A stretch of 64,000 nucleotides of DNA from Pseudogymnoascus destructans (GCF_001641265.1 NW_020167528.1:248001-312000); one strand, 5' to 3'; counted from the stretch's first letter, positions 21,138 to 32,826 are shown. Translations and numbers: made by a program. Notes: generated by a model not told the origin, from the letters alone.

Positions 21138-22160
21138 ATGGATACCATCGCGCAATTTCCAAGCAAAGCAATTGCTTCTATTTTTATACCAACAGTGGAA
21201 GCTTTCAAACCCCTCCTTGTGGCGAATAAATCCCAGATTCTTTCAGTTCCATCAACGACTTACTCCTATGGACAGCACAAACGGCAACAACTGGACTTGT
21301 ACGAAGAAAGTACCCACTCTTCATCTTCTCCCATAATCATCTTTTTTTACGGTGGAGGGCTAAACAGAGGCGACAAAATTCTCCCTCTTATCCCGTCATC
21401 GCTAGTCTATCACAATTTTGGTGCCTTCTTTACCAAGAGGGGCTTCACGACAATAATTGCCGATTACCGTCGAGTTACTGATGTAGCCCTGGGCACAGGT
21501 GAAGATGCTGTTTTCCCATCGGGAGGCGAAGATGTGGGAGTTGTCTTAGACTGGCTCGAATCCACGTATCTACGGTCTTGCGATGGCAAGGCCCAAAAGA
21601 TGCGCGACGTCTTTCTCATGGGCAACTCTGCAGGCGGTGTGCACGTTTCTACGTATCTCTTGGATCAGCGTTTTGAGAACCAGAGATATGCGCTACGACA
21701 GTCTCAACTCTGTTCTTTACGTGGCTCTGCATTAATAAGCGTCCCGCTCGATTTCAAGTCCGCGACCCCTGAGCGATCCGACATTCTTCAAACTTACTAT
21801 CCTCCAAATTTATCTGGCACGCAACAAGAATCATCTCATGATCTTTTCTGTCCAAATGGCCTCCTGCAAACTTTGAAGGCCAGAAAAGGATCAATGGGGA
21901 CGCTTGAGATTGCACGTAACGGCATGCCGAATATTTTGGTGATGTTGGGAGAACTTGATCCCGAGGACGAAATTGTCGAACCGAACGAACGATTTTTAAG
22001 TCTATGGGATGACTGTTTTGGAAGCGGACAGGGAATAGAATTGAAGTGGATGAGAGGACATAATCATATTAGTCCACCATTCTCGCTGATGAGTGGTGAT
22101 AAAAAAGGAGAAGAATGGGCAGAGAATGTGGTTGAGTGGATGAAAAACTTGCAGAATTGA
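21138..22160 (+). CDS. Alpha/beta hydrolase (esterase/lipase, abhydrolase_3 type)
   Basis: 340 residues in one exon, with no break. The oxyanion-hole motif is FFYGGGLNRGD (about 69-79; Tyr in place of the usual His of HGGG). The nucleophile elbow is GNSAGG with Ser164, the acidic residue is in GELDPEDEI (about 271-279) and the His in RGHNHIS (about 307-312). The catalytic set is therefore complete. The family hydrolyses esters of small or lipophilic substrates; the substrate is unknown. It stands between a hAT relic and a broken FAD monooxygenase, which may be the remains of a small catabolic or specialised-metabolism group, but that is inference. Confidence 0.85.
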   Translation: MDTIAQFPSKAIASIFIPTVEAFKPLLVANKSQILSVPSTTYSYGQHKRQQLDLYEESTHSSSSPIIIFFYGGGLNRGDKILPLIPSSLVYHNFGAFFTKRGFTTIIADYRRVTDVALGTGEDAVFPSGGEDVGVVLDWLESTYLRSCDGKAQKMRDVFLMGNSAGGVHVSTYLLDQRFENQRYALRQSQLCSLRGSALISVPLDFKSATPERSDILQTYYPPNLSGTQQESSHDLFCPNGLLQTLKARKGSMGTLEIARNGMPNILVMLGELDPEDEIVEPNERFLSLWDDCFGSGQGIELKWMRGHNHISPPFSLMSGDKKGEEWAENVVEWMKNLQN

Positions 22161-22496
22161 AGACGACATGGTCAAAAACACTATAGATTAAGGTAACGGA
22201 GCTTGCTCAGATGCGCGACGATGGAGGCTGGATAGCTAAACATATGATCAGCGGATGGTGGATCGTGAGAGCGTGGGAGCTTCCGATGGATAGTATGCCA
22301 AATATTTATGCTGGACGCCATTCTCGTTCCTCATTGTCGCCGCGCCTCATATTGTATCATTTTGCCTTTATCGTTTCACTGTACCATTCTCAATAGCGAA
22401 CACAAATATCTAACATATTCAAGGGAGATATTTCGGCCTGTTTGGAGGTGCTTAGCAAGCAAGTCAGTCCTGGGGTGTGGCGTGTAAGAATAATAC
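22161..22496. other. Intergenic stretch between hydrolase and monooxygenase relic
   Basis: About 335 bp with only short ORFs lacking motifs. No feature is recognised. Confidence 0.4.
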
Positions 22497-23537
22497 ATGG
22501 CCCACCTCCGAGTAATCGTCGTTGGCGCTGGGCTGAGCGGCCTCAGTACAGCGATCGCATGCACAATCTCAGGCCATTCCGTTACAGTTATTGAATCGGC
22601 ATCTGAATTGCAAGAGGTAAATTCCTCTGAAGCTGTCAACAGATGATGATATCTTTCAAGGCCGCTAATGTTCTACAAGGTAGGCGCAGGACTCCAAGTC
22701 GCACCAAATGCCACGCGTCTCTTGAAAAAATGGGACCTACCAGACTCCTTTTGGGCCACAGCCGCCGAACCAACGTTCCTGGCTGTGCATAGATACTCTG
22801 ATGGAAAAGTATTGGCCATGAAGAAGGATTTCAATACAAAGATGCGTGACAATGATAGGGCGCCGTTCTCGATTTTCACCGCGTCGATCTACAGCTGGCG
22901 CTGTATAAGCGTGCCCTCGCCCTCGGTGTCAAATTCGAGCTGAAAGGGTACAATCGGTCGATTTCGACCTCCCACAAGTTACCACAAGTTCCGGGGCTAA
23001 ATTCTCATCGGACCTTATTGTAGCTCGGACTCTGGTCGCAAAGTCGGAATTGCTTCTTGAATGTCAAGGATGCGCCTCTACCAACTGGCGATCTGATATA
23101 GGGTTGTCCTCTCGTTGGACGATATTGAAGCCCTGAGCTGAGAGAATGGGTGAGCAACCCGTCGGTACATTTTTGGATTGGCCCAGGAGCCCATGCTGTT
23201 AGTTACTCTGTGCGTGCGGGGAAGATGTATACTATCGTCCTACTTGTTCCGGATGATCTTCCAGAGGCTGTTAGTCGTCAATCTCGTTCGTGTGGAGGAA
23301 ATGAAAGTCCTTTTCAAAGGCTGGGATCTATGTATGTCACAATTGCTATACGTGCTTCCGATGTCAAAAGCTAACCCTTTAGCCTCACGCGATTCCTAAA
23401 CATAGTGCAAACGGTTTATAAGTGGAAATTGATGCACTGTACGTATATCGAGCTTGGGTTTTTGGTTACTCTCTCTAATCCACTTCATAGGAAGCGAGCT
23501 GGACTCGTGGATTAATGACAAGTCAACTTTTGTTATG
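22497..23537 (+). pseudogene. FAD-dependent monooxygenase (salicylate-hydroxylase-like), broken
   Basis: ATG at 22497 opens a Rossmann fold (VIVVGAGLSGLSTAIACTIS), an intron follows (GTAAAT at about 22618), then VGAGLQVAPNATRLLKKWDL. Near 22875 the sense shifts frame (HRVDLQLALYKRALALGV), and shifts again around 23040 and 23290. Late pieces read SNPSVHFWIGPGAHAVSYSV, then VEEMKVLFKGWD and SWINDKSTFVM, the segment that normally precedes the second FAD motif (GDACHP), which is missing. At least three frameshifts and a lost C-terminus make it inactive. The hAT relic starts just beyond. Confidence 0.7.
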
Positions 23538-23566
23538 GTGTAAGTAATCCATGCCTACTCCTATAT

Positions 23567-23740
23567 AGGGCTCGGCACGGATGACCAATTTATCCGTCAA
23601 ATCCGTGTATCCGTGAATATGAATACAAATTGTTAGATTCCAAAAAGTATGAGTATGAAATATGAATACAAATTATGATTTTTACTAACGGATACGGATG
23701 TCAATCCATTCAATCCGCGGATTGAACGAATTAGATAGAC
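23567..23740. repeat. hAT-type element end with subterminal ATCCG repeats
   Basis: AGGGCTCGGCACGG at about 23567 is a plausible hAT terminal sequence. It is followed by three ATCCGT motifs and, after an AT-rich spacer, CGGATACGGAT and ATCCGCGGAT. Such short repeated motifs near hAT ends are transposase-binding sites. It lies on the 3' side of the minus-strand transposase relic at 23790. Confidence 0.5.
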
Positions 23741-23789
23741 TGTAGTTAGAAACTGAATTCATTGAGGTCATAGAATGCAGCCCTAGCCT

Positions 23790-25190
23790 CTAACGCCCCC
23801 CTTTACTCAAATCCCTCTCCCACATCGCACGAAGTAGTGTTAGAGTCCTCATAGTTTCACTACTTAGACTATGCCGACGTAAACCTAATAAGTCTGTATT
23901 TTGGTTGAAAAGGCGCTCACAACTAACCTCTGTAATGGGAATTGCAAGGAAATCGCGTGCAACACATGCCATTAGCGGATATTCTCCCTTATGAGAATCC
24001 CACCACTTTAGGAGCCAATCAGTTGACTTTGCATCACTAACAGCCACTGGTGGTGAATCAAGATATATATCAATATCAGACACCTTCACTGTGGTCTTCT
24101 TTTTGCCAAAGCGCTCAAGCATACGCTTATATGGATCTAGCTCGGGTTGAGATGTCATTGTCTTCGGATTGAGTAATGGTGGGAGTACCAGCTCATCGCT
24201 CAGAGGAGGAGTTGAATAACGATCATGAAGGTAGGTCCGTATTTGCTCCTTGACAACATTTGTCGCATCTTCGTCTTCAAATTCCTCTTTCAGCATCTCA
24301 AATTTGAGTTGTGGATCAAGCATCATCGCAATGTAATGAATATTTGACCCATGATCCATATATGCGTAATACTTTTCATACTTTCTTAGCCCAACCTGCA
24401 CAGCCTTTGAGATATCATCATCTAAGCTTGCAAAGTCCCCCTTTTGGTCAATTGCATCCTCTAAAAAGCTCTTACACTCAAAATAGAGGTAGACTGACAT
24501 GCTTATTTGTGGTGACGCCTGTGATATATGCTTTGAGAACTCATTAAACTTAATAAGAACCTTATGGATTTTCTCAAGCTACTCCCAATCAGCTTTTTTA
24601 AATAGGGGAATAGCAGTTGAATTATAATTGCAAAAGAGTGTGAATTGCTTTGATGACTTAAGGGCATCATCAATCATTTGGAAAGTTGAGTTCCATCGTG
24701 TATCAACATCATACTCAATCATATTTGTTGGAAGGTTGTTAACTGTACACACAGTCTTCCAATTTTGCCGACGAACTGCACTACGATTCATCCAGACTAT
24801 AATAAGTCTAAGTCGTGCAAGTGCAGCGAGGCCTGATGGGAAAGGGGTTCCATTTGCCATAGCGTTGCAAGTATCAACTGCAGTCTTCATATCCCCTGAC
24901 TTTAAACTTTGTAAGATGTCTTTCACAATTAAATTGAGAACATGTGCAAGACAGCATACATAGCTAGCATCTCCTTCAAAGCGGATAGAGAGGTTTGGCT
25001 CCTCAATATATTGCGTAATGTCGTTGTGAGATAGTAGCTTATAAATGAGAACATAGTGCCATTGTTATCCGCATTATCTGCAGTGATCGCAAGTAGCTTT
25101 GAATTAAGATTCAACTCCTGACATAATGAGAATATCATTTCAGCCATATTCTCTCCACTATGTCGTTGTAAGGATGCCTCCTTATCTCAG
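23790..25190 (-). pseudogene. hAT transposase, C-terminal two thirds
   Basis: Three minus-strand frames follow one another. 25147-24929 has LLAITADNADNNGTMFSFI (catalytic Asp region). 24926-24579 has a YDVDTRWNSTFQMIDDAL segment, typical of hAT. 24500-23790 has the C-terminal dimerisation domain (YPLMACVARDFLAIPITEVS, CERLFN, LSSETMRTLTLLRAMWE). The N-terminus with the BED finger is missing, cut at 25193 where the gypsy LTR begins, and the frames are separated by stops. Confidence 0.8.
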
Positions 25191-25193
25191 AAC

Positions 25194-25603
25194 TGTTACG
25201 GTCACTACAAGCATGAAATCCGATTCGGTGTGGTTTCGAACCAGTAGAGGAGCACATAGCGAGTTACACTATAGTGGGGGATGGTAAGGGTGTAGGGTTC
25301 AGGGTCGATGCTGACCTGTTGCGGTGGAAGGATCAGGGCTAGGGTTGGAGTAACCGAGTCGGGCCCGTTTCAGATACTCAAGGAAACAGACTCAACGGGG
25401 TTCCTCCTTCATCTTTTTTGTATCCTTCGTAGTAGACCTATAGGATAGCATCCGTTTAGCCTCCGACTCACACTCTCATATGCTATTACTGTGAGCTGGG
25501 TGCCCTGTGTCCTTACATTATACAAAAAAGATCACGCCTGCCGGGGACGGCCGTACTTAAATAATATCCCACACCAGAACGACTCAGGAGAACTACCGTT
25601 ACA
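25194..25603 (+). repeat. gypsy-A 5' LTR
   Basis: 410 bp from TGTTACGGTCAC to AACTACCGTTACA. The ends form a short imperfect inverted repeat (TGTTACGGT / ACCGTTACA). The primer site after it is not a recognisable tRNA complement. Confidence 0.5.
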
Positions 25604-25874
25604 CCATCGACTGCGACTCGGTGATGTTTCGGAGGAGAGACCTGACGAGTTCAAATAGCCGTGATTCCAGAGATCTCACAGACAGCCAGTGGATCAGGGT
25701 TTGATTCTTCAGAACAAGCTGGTAAAGTTGCCGACGCGTTGGCGCCAAATAGGATACAAGATCCTTAAGAACCCCCTCATAGCACAGAGGAAATTGTGGA
25801 CAAGAGCGTTGATAGCTACGAGCTACTGGAAGTCAAGCTCTTTCGTATCGGTACCGATACACACCCGAGGCAAT

Positions 25875-27057
25875 ATGTCAAAAAAGCCGACATCAAACTT
25901 ACCCCAAGACAACGACGGTCAACTGCCCAGAATGACTACCAGACAAACCACTGCTGCAGCTATGACCGCTGGGCCATCTGAAGACATCCCGAGTCGAATG
26001 GACCACCTCAAAGCACAGATACAGGAGGTCAAGGATCTACTAGTTATCCTGTCGGCATCCCAGACCAGAATTCCGTCCACACCGCTGGTGGACGCCCCTA
26101 TACCCACAGTCGAAGCTACGGAGCAACGAACGCCTCGTACACGAAACACCCCCGAGATAGTTTAATTGCCGCCTCTTCGGAACACTCGTTCTCCATCAAT
26201 TCCAGGGTCGTCACGAATGCACACCGAGAGCCCTCCGAATCGCTATAAGAAATCAACCATCTCTGAGAAAATTCTTCCTCTCAGCGATGGGGTAGAACAT
26301 ACCTTCCTACAATGGAGCGCTTCCATTCGGGACTGACTCGTTGTCAATGAGGACCACTACCTTACCGACGTCTCGAGAAGAGCGTTGATATGGGGAACTA
26401 CGACCGGCCTGGCGAAGACCTACCTAGAGCCCCAATACCTATCCGCTACGCATGGGTTCCGCAGTGCTGAGGAGATGATGGATCTACTAGGTTCATACTA
26501 CCTCACAGGCAACGAGACGGAACAGGCCAGGAACCTCTTCGACGACCTGCAGCTATCACAGGACAAGTCTCCGAGTCGGAATGGTTTCGGTACATGTGGA
26601 ACAAGTTGACTCCCCAATTCCGCAGCCGCGTAGCGATCATCAAAAACCAATGGAATGGAGAATACCAGACCATGATACGAGGCTTACCGCCTTCGACCAG
26701 GAACAGCGCCGGAACAATGAATTGAATCCGCTACCCGCTCTCGCAAGGACGTCCACACGTACCACGGATACAGCAAAGGCGTCGTCAGCGTCGAAGCCGA
26801 CTCGAGCCACATCCACTCTGTTCACCCGAACTGCGTTCCTCCCCAAGCCAGCCATACCGGAACGTCTGAGAACCGCAGTCCCTGCGCCCTCAGGAAACTG
26901 TTTCAAGTGTGGCAAGCCTGGCCATTTCCAGGACAAATGCCCCCTTAACGCTACTATCAAGGAAATGGACCGTAACGACCCCGAGGCAGAAGAACAATGG
27001 GAAGAAGCTGTGGAACTTCAATCGGATGCGTCCCTCGAGGAAAACGATGAGGCCTAG
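25875..27057 (+). pseudogene. gypsy-A gag
   Basis: From MSKKPTSNLPQDND the frame runs to a TAA at about 26163 (CAA would fit), then YLTDVSRRALIWGTTTGLAK and a further frame ending in the zinc knuckle CFKCGKPGHFQDKC near 26900. An in-frame TGA at about 26335 and a frameshift near 26570 are present. It is the capsid/nucleocapsid gene of the gypsy element, inactive. Confidence 0.75.
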
Positions 27058-27146
27058 GAGAAGGCTCCTTCCTAGGTCTACGCAAATGTGACCTGCAAGG
27101 ACTAGACTTACGAGAACTCCTGGGAGGCACCCAGTTCTTAGTCGAC

Positions 27147-30100
27147 ATGACCCTGAGTATGAATGGACTCGGGGTGCAAACGAAGTCCCTAGCAGACACA
27201 GGAGCAAACGGCTACCTCGTCATTAACAAGCCTTTTGCAATACGACTGTCGAAAGCGCTTCAGAGCCCTATACGGAAACTACCCTACTCTGTACCCATAC
27301 GTGGATTTCAGCACAAAATCCAAGGCCACGTATCAGAGTATATTCAGTTACACTTAACAGTCGAAGGACGCCGAATATATAACTGCACCTTTGTACTCCT
27401 GGACCTCGGAGCACAAGATGTGATAATTGGGAAGAAGCTTTTCAGCCGCTTCCGAATACTACTTGACTCTGCAAAGAGCTGGTTAGTATGGCCAAAGGAG
27501 TACCCACCGACTCCTAGCTGGAGCAAGGAGATCACCTTGCCCTACCACTCACACGAAACGTCCATTAAACATCCTGCATACCAGTCAGATGCGAATCGCC
27601 GGGATTTCGCAATCCACCGTGAAGACAGACGCCGTGCAGGCGGACGCTCGATGGAAATGAAAGTGATAACTTTCGACTACGAAGAGATCGCCGATATGCC
27701 ATCGAATCCACTACGAGACCAGGAGGTTTCGCCCCCACCGCAGAAAACCCTAGTACATAGGTTTATGCCCATACATATATGCGAAATCAGTGCAAATGCT
27801 TTCCACCATGAGATGATGCGAAACGACTCTGAGTTTTTTCAGACTAGCATCTACGAAATCGATCAGATCATTTATAAAAAGGAGTTGGTAGAGGACAAAG
27901 AAACGCTCCACCTCATCCAGCAGAAGCTTCCGCATATGCACCGGAGGTACACCGATGTCTTTTCAAAGTTGGAATCGGATCAAATTCCCCCCCACCGCAT
28001 ATACGACCACAAGATACAGCTCAAAGCCCCTTTACCAAACGCTTTCTCCCTGTTATATCGACAGGGCACCGAAGAGCTTAAGGCTACCAAGCAATACCTG
28101 CTGGAAAACCTGGAAAAGGGATTCATCGTCAACAGCAACAGCCCCTTCGCGTCCCCTATCCTATTCGTAAAGAAAGCGGATGGCAAATTAAGATTTTGCA
28201 TCGATTACCGGAAGTTAAATGGTCTCACCCGGAACGATCCCTACCCCATCCCGCGTATCGATGAACTACTAGGACGGGTGTCAAAAGCAAAAATCTTCAC
28301 GAAGCTAGATATCAGACAAGCCTTCCATCGTATACGGATGCACCCCGACTCGGAAGAGTACACGACCTTTCGGACTCGCTATGGATCCTATAAGTGCAAA
28401 GTGCTGCCATTTGGACTGACGAACGGTCCCGCAACCTATCAGCGGTATATGAATGACGTCCTGATGCAATACTTAGACGACTTCTGCACCGCATACTTAG
28501 ATGACATCTGTTACGATATCAAGTGCGCCTTGCAGCTCGAGTGGGGGTTCAGGGGTGTGGGAAGCTTTCCGGGGTTGGAGCGAAGTTTTCAGTTGTGGAG
28601 TGAATTTTCAGAACTGGTCTCGCTAAAGAGAATTCACTCCACAACAACATAGCTGTATATAGATTGAGCCACTGCTCGAGTGCTCCTCTTTTCTTTCCTT
28701 TCTTCTCTAGATTGAGTTTAATTCATAATACCCAACTGGCGCCCTATGCCTTGGTGAACCGTGACAACATCCTAATCTATTCAGAGGACCCTACGGAACA
28801 CATAGAGCATGTGCATAAGGTCCTACAGCATCTCCGAGAAGCTGGACTCCAAGCCGATTTGAACAAATGCAAGTTCAACGTCACCAGGACAAAATACTTG
28901 GGTTATGTTCTCACTACCTCCGGTGTCGAAGCGGACCCTGACAAAATTGAACCCCTTCGTAACTGGATCCGACCAACCACTGTTATGGGTGTGAAGTCCT
29001 ACCTGGGATTCTGTGGCTTCTATAGACAATTCATTCGTAATTTTGGCAAAATAGCAAAGCCCCTCACCACCATCACTAGTCCCTCGGAGCCGTTCCGGTG
29101 GACAGACGAATGTGAGGATGCGTTCGAGGAATTGCGACGACAACTTTTAGCAGTACAGGCACTTCACCACTTCAACCCCGAATTGCCTACGAAGCTGGAG
29201 ACCGACTCCTCTGATGGAGTGGTAGCTGGTGTCCTGTCTCAAGAACACCCTGACAAGCGATGGTACCCCGTAAGCTTTTACAGTCATGTCCTATCCGGAC
29301 ATGAGATCAATTGGGAGATCCACGAGAAGGAACTATTCGCAATAGTAAAGGCCTTCAGAAAATGGAGGCCCGAGTTGGCTTCAGTGCGCCACCGAGTTGA
29401 CGTGTACACTGACCACCGTTCGCTGGAATATTTCATGTCTACCAAGGTTCTCACCGCGAAGCAGGTTCGATGGATGGAGCTACTCTCCGACTTCAACTTC
29501 TGCATTACGTACACCGCAGGCAAGAATAACCAGAAGGCTGATATTCTGAGCCGAAGAGACCAGGACTTAGTAACGCAGCAGAAAGTCAAACTTGATAGTA
29601 GGGCGAGGGTATTGTTAGGTCCAAGCCGCCTGCACCCCCGAATCAGCACCGAACTCGCCGAGAGCTACATAGCATCCATTAATTCGATGGACACCCCCAA
29701 GCCCCAGGTGCCCTTCAATTTAATAGAGGCGCTATGTGCGGACAATCGGAAGTCGTTCACCGAGACTCGCGCAAAACAACCCCTACCGGACGGATTCGCG
29801 ATGAACGACCAGCTCCTCCTGTACAAAGGCTGGCTATGTGTGAATCGCCACACCGACCTATGTACGAAACTGATCCGGGAAGCGCACGATCAAGTGTCGT
29901 CAGCACATCCAAGCGGCAGGAAAACCTACCAATTGCTCGCCCCAAAGTATCATTGGGTCGGGATGGAAGCGGACTGTTTGCGGTATGTACGAAACTGCGT
30001 GACATGCCGGCTTTCTCACACCAATGTTACTAAGCAACAAGGATTTCTACACCCACTACCCGTACCCGAATACCCTATGCAACACCTCACCATGGACTTT

Positions 30101-30484
30101 AAGGAGTTCCCAAGGGACAAGCATGGATATGATAGCATCTTATTGTTTATGGACCGACTCGGAAAGAGTTCAGTGACAATACCTTGCTACAAAACCACAA
30201 CTGCCCGGCAGATGGCGCAATTGTTCATCGAATGGATATACCGATTCGGACACACTCAGGAGTCGATTGTAAGCAACAGCGGACCCCAATTCCTATCATC
30301 CTTTTGGCAAGAGTTCTGTCGAATTATCGGCGTTAAGGTTAAGCTGTCGACTGCCTATCATAAGCAGACCGACGGGCAGACGGAAATCATGAACCGATAC
30401 ATCGATCAGAGACTGAGGCCCTTCGTATCCCATTATCAGGATAACTGGAGAGAACTCATCCCCATAATGACCGCGTGCAAATGA
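27147..30484 (+). pseudogene. gypsy-A pol (protease, RT, RNase H, integrase), split by an LTR
   Basis: The protease has LADTGANGYLVIN. RT shows SPFASPILFVKKADGKLRFC, IDYRKLNGLT, FTKLDIRQAFHRIR and the active site AYLDDI, where the reading frame is cut at 28508 by LTR-C. Removing it with one copy of ACATC gives a clean junction to LIYSEDPTEHIEHVHKVL. RNase H (ETDSSDGVVAGVLSQEH), the integrase HHCC (CVTCRLSH) and core (LTMDFKEFP ... QTDGQTEIMNR) follow. In the core, SNSGPQF has Asn where the second catalytic Asp belongs. Apart from the insertion this is one of the best-kept polyproteins here. Confidence 0.85.
28509..28766 (+). mobile_element. Solo LTR, family C, inserted in the RT active-site codons
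   Basis: 258 bp from TGTTACGATATC to GAACCGTGACA, flanked by a perfect 5-bp duplication ACATC (28504-28508 and 28767-28771). The target is the DNA encoding YLDD-I of gypsy-A. Inside, an 18-bp inverted repeat (28592-28609 and 28628-28645, one mismatch) can form a hairpin. Confidence 0.9.
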
Positions 30485-31266
30485 CACTCCCCCATGCATC
30501 CACTGGCATGACCCCCTACCGACTCAAGTACGGAACTGATCCGCGTACGAGTTGGAACACTCCGAAAAGCACCAACCCCCGGGAGACCCTAAACTGAGAG
30601 GAAGCCAAGGCGGTGGCAGACCGAATGCATACCGCATGGGTCCATGCAAAGGAAAACATGGCAAAGGCACAAGAGGAAATGTCTAAGCACGCGAATTGAC
30701 GCTGAAGGGCCATCGACTGGGACGTAGGAGATAGAGTGTACCTATCGACCAAAAATTTGAAAAACTCTCGTCCTAGCCGCAAGCTGGGCCAACAATGGGT
30801 CGGACCATATACTGTGTTGGAACGGATTGGGCACGCATTTCGATTGGAACTACCTACCGGTTCTCAAATACACAATGTGTTCTCACCAGACGTCCTCATG
30901 AAGGACCCGAACAACCCCCTACCTGGTCAGGATCCGCCTGAGCCTAGCAGCGAAGTGATAGATGGCGTAGAGGAATGGGAAGTGGAAAAGATCCTCGCCG
31001 TAAGGCTCCACTGGAAACAACTGCAATACCGGGTTAGTTGGGTTGGATATGATCCGGACCCGGAGTGGTACCCAACATCAAACTTCACGAACTCTCCCCA
31101 TAAACTCAGAGAGTTTCATACGGAATACCCAGATTTACCAGGACCACCTCAAGAACTACTCGGAGGGGTTACGGCAGGGGAGACGGGAAAAGAACAAAAC
31201 TACGATCACGGAGGAAAAGACAAAGCGGAAGAAACAGAGTCGTTACTGTCTGCGACTCTAAGCTAA
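30485..31266 (+). pseudogene. gypsy-A integrase C-part with chromodomain
   Basis: After a one-base shift at 30480 the sense continues MTLPHASTGMTPYRLKYGTD with three in-frame TGA codons (about 30596-30705), then DWDVGDRVYLSTKNLK, GPYTVLERIGHAFRLELP, and the chromodomain EWEVEKILAVRLHWKQLQYR, VSWVGYDPDPEWYP. Chromodomains of this group target integration to marked chromatin. The end 30736-31266 is open. Confidence 0.8.
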
Positions 31267-31354
31267 AATACCCTCCCAGCCAGGGCGCACTCACCACCGT
31301 AACCATTGCGGGAGCCACCCTTCCCAAACGTCTCACCGGCGTCGCAACAAGCGG

Positions 31355-31868
31355 CTACCACCATGAGAGACGAAGGGTCGAAGTGACCCCACGCGAAGGG
31401 CCAGGCCCGAGTCCCCTCCGACACAGGGTCTTCCCCCATCTAGGCCCCGTAGGCCGCCCCAACTTCCCCATCCTCCCCTCCCTCCTTCCATCACCCCGAG
31501 TTGGAGCGACTGCGGGAGCGGCAGTGGTGGGCAGTTTGCCCACAGCAACCACCAACTCACCCAAGAGAGCAGGAACGCTCTCCTGTTCCGTCCGGAGACG
31601 GCGCAGCGACGACTGAATTTGCTGCCCAGAGTCAGTATCAAAACTACCTCGAGTCCCAAGGGGAAGGGGGTCTACTCACGGCCAGCCCCAACTCGAGGGC
31701 AGCCCGAGTGGCGCGTGCCTCCTCATAGAGGTCACGCTCCGCCTCGGAGCGGAACTTGGGCATGCTCTGGGCGGCCAGGAGGGCCACCCGATTGGCCTCG
31801 GTGGCGGCGGCGACGACGTCGGCGGGAATGAGGGGGGTGGCCTCTTCAGCGGCCAGGAGGGCCGCGAA
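31355..31868 (-). pseudogene. Two-exon small helical protein, 5' end lost
   Basis: On the minus strand, exon 31868-31680 (EEATPLIPADVVAAATEANR, LLAAQSMPKFRSEAERDLYE, ATRAALELGLA) joins in phase 0 to exon 31621-31355 (QIQSSLRRLRTEQESVPALL and on). The 58-nt intron has GTGAGT, a TACTGAC branch site and GGGCAG, a textbook fungal intron. The protein is Ala/Glu-rich and probably coiled-coil. The frame is closed by TAG at 31869, where sequence of another element begins, so the start is lost. Family not recognised. Confidence 0.5.
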
Positions 31869-32018
31869 CTATTCCCCAAGGAACCAGGGCAGCTTTCACC
31901 AAAGTCAGCAACTGCCAACCAAACCAAACACCGAACCCCACAAGAAAACCTACTGGGACGCAAGGCGAGTGCTGCACGGTGCAGTACCCACACTTCGAGC
32001 TGGTCGGGAACCAGACGC

Positions 32019-32098
32019 ATATGGACAGCTGAAATCGACTCCAGTACCAACAGGAGCGTGGAAATCTATAGCTTTGGACTTCATTGTCAGACTGAATC
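32019..32098 (+). mobile_element. Gypsy integrase fragment (same family as 63422)
   Basis: About 80 bp encode YGQLKSTPVPTGAWKSIALD and FIVRLN, matching the integrase piece at 63654-63730 at high identity. It is a short relic without the rest of the element. Confidence 0.7.
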
Positions 32099-32167
32099 CC
32101 ACGGGCTTTGGCCCGAAGGCAGCGCAGATAGAGCACGCGGAAGGCAACCGTAAGGTCCCCGGAGAGG

Positions 32168-32383
32168 GTGGGAACCGACATCTTCGATATTTTTTTTGGA
32201 ATCTGGATTCCGTTAGCCAAGCCCAAGTTATCACCATCGCGCCAACGCGCTCCCATCACCTACTCGTTCGTGCAGATTGTGGATATACTATACAATCAGT
32301 TAGTAGACGATCAAGAAACGGACGGGGAGTGGCCACTTACTGGTCTCAGAGGGCGGTTTGTGGGCATTGTTGTTGTGAAGTAA
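32168..32383 (+). other. 71-codon open frame of unknown origin
   Basis: The frame reads FGIWIPLAKPKLSPSRQRAP, then ITYSFVQIVDILYNQLVDDQ and WPLTGLRGRFVGIVVVK. It looks protein-like rather than random but I recognise no family. It could be the tail of a captured gene. Confidence 0.25.
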
Positions 32384-32653
32384 AGAATAAAAAACGAGAA
32401 AGTGGGCGAAGCTCTGAACTCAGATTTGGCTTACAACAATGACACCCGAATCGGGTTAGCGCAGCTGTAACGCTGACTTCTAAACGATAGAAGACACAGA
32501 GGTTCTCTTGCGTAAAGGTTTACTTATCAGAGGAGGCAGGGGATCGGACACAAAGGCTTCAAGTAACACGTTACTAGTATATAACAAATACTGTATTGAG
32601 TTGAGCATGAAGCTCCTATCTAAGGAAATACTATCTACTTATATAGTGGCGTC

Positions 32654-32826
32654 GTGCCTAGTGGACTCTTGGGAACTCACTCGAGTACTCGGAGTCCTGG
32701 ACTCTTAGGATTCTTCTCATCATCCTGCGAGTCCGTCACGTGCCTAGTGGACTCCTGGGAACTCACTCGAGTCCTCGGAGTCCTGGACTCTTAGGACTCT
32801 TCTCATCATCCTGCGAGTCCGTCACG
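32654..32826. repeat. 86/87-bp tandem duplication rich in GAGT/ACTC
   Basis: Two units, 32654-32739 and 32740-32826, differ by a few substitutions and one extra A. Each unit ends GTCCGTCACG and contains many ACTC/GAGT words (GGGAACTCACTCGAG, GGAGTCCTGGACTC). The style recalls the cluster at 20948. Confidence 0.85.

Larger units (their letters stand above)
25194..31266 (+). mobile_element. Ty3/gypsy chromovirus retrotransposon, decayed (gypsy-A)
   Basis: 5' LTR, gag, protease, RT, RNase H, integrase and a C-terminal chromodomain are in chromovirus order. It is inserted into the hAT relic on the left side. A foreign solo LTR interrupts RT at 28509. No 3' LTR was found, so the right end is truncated or unrecognised. 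Several stops are of the kind CAA to TAA or CGA to TGA. Confidence 0.9.

Noticed and set aside
25225..25245. tRNA B-box-like GGTTTCGAACC
   Set aside because: No A box or cloverleaf can be formed around it; it lies within an LTR.
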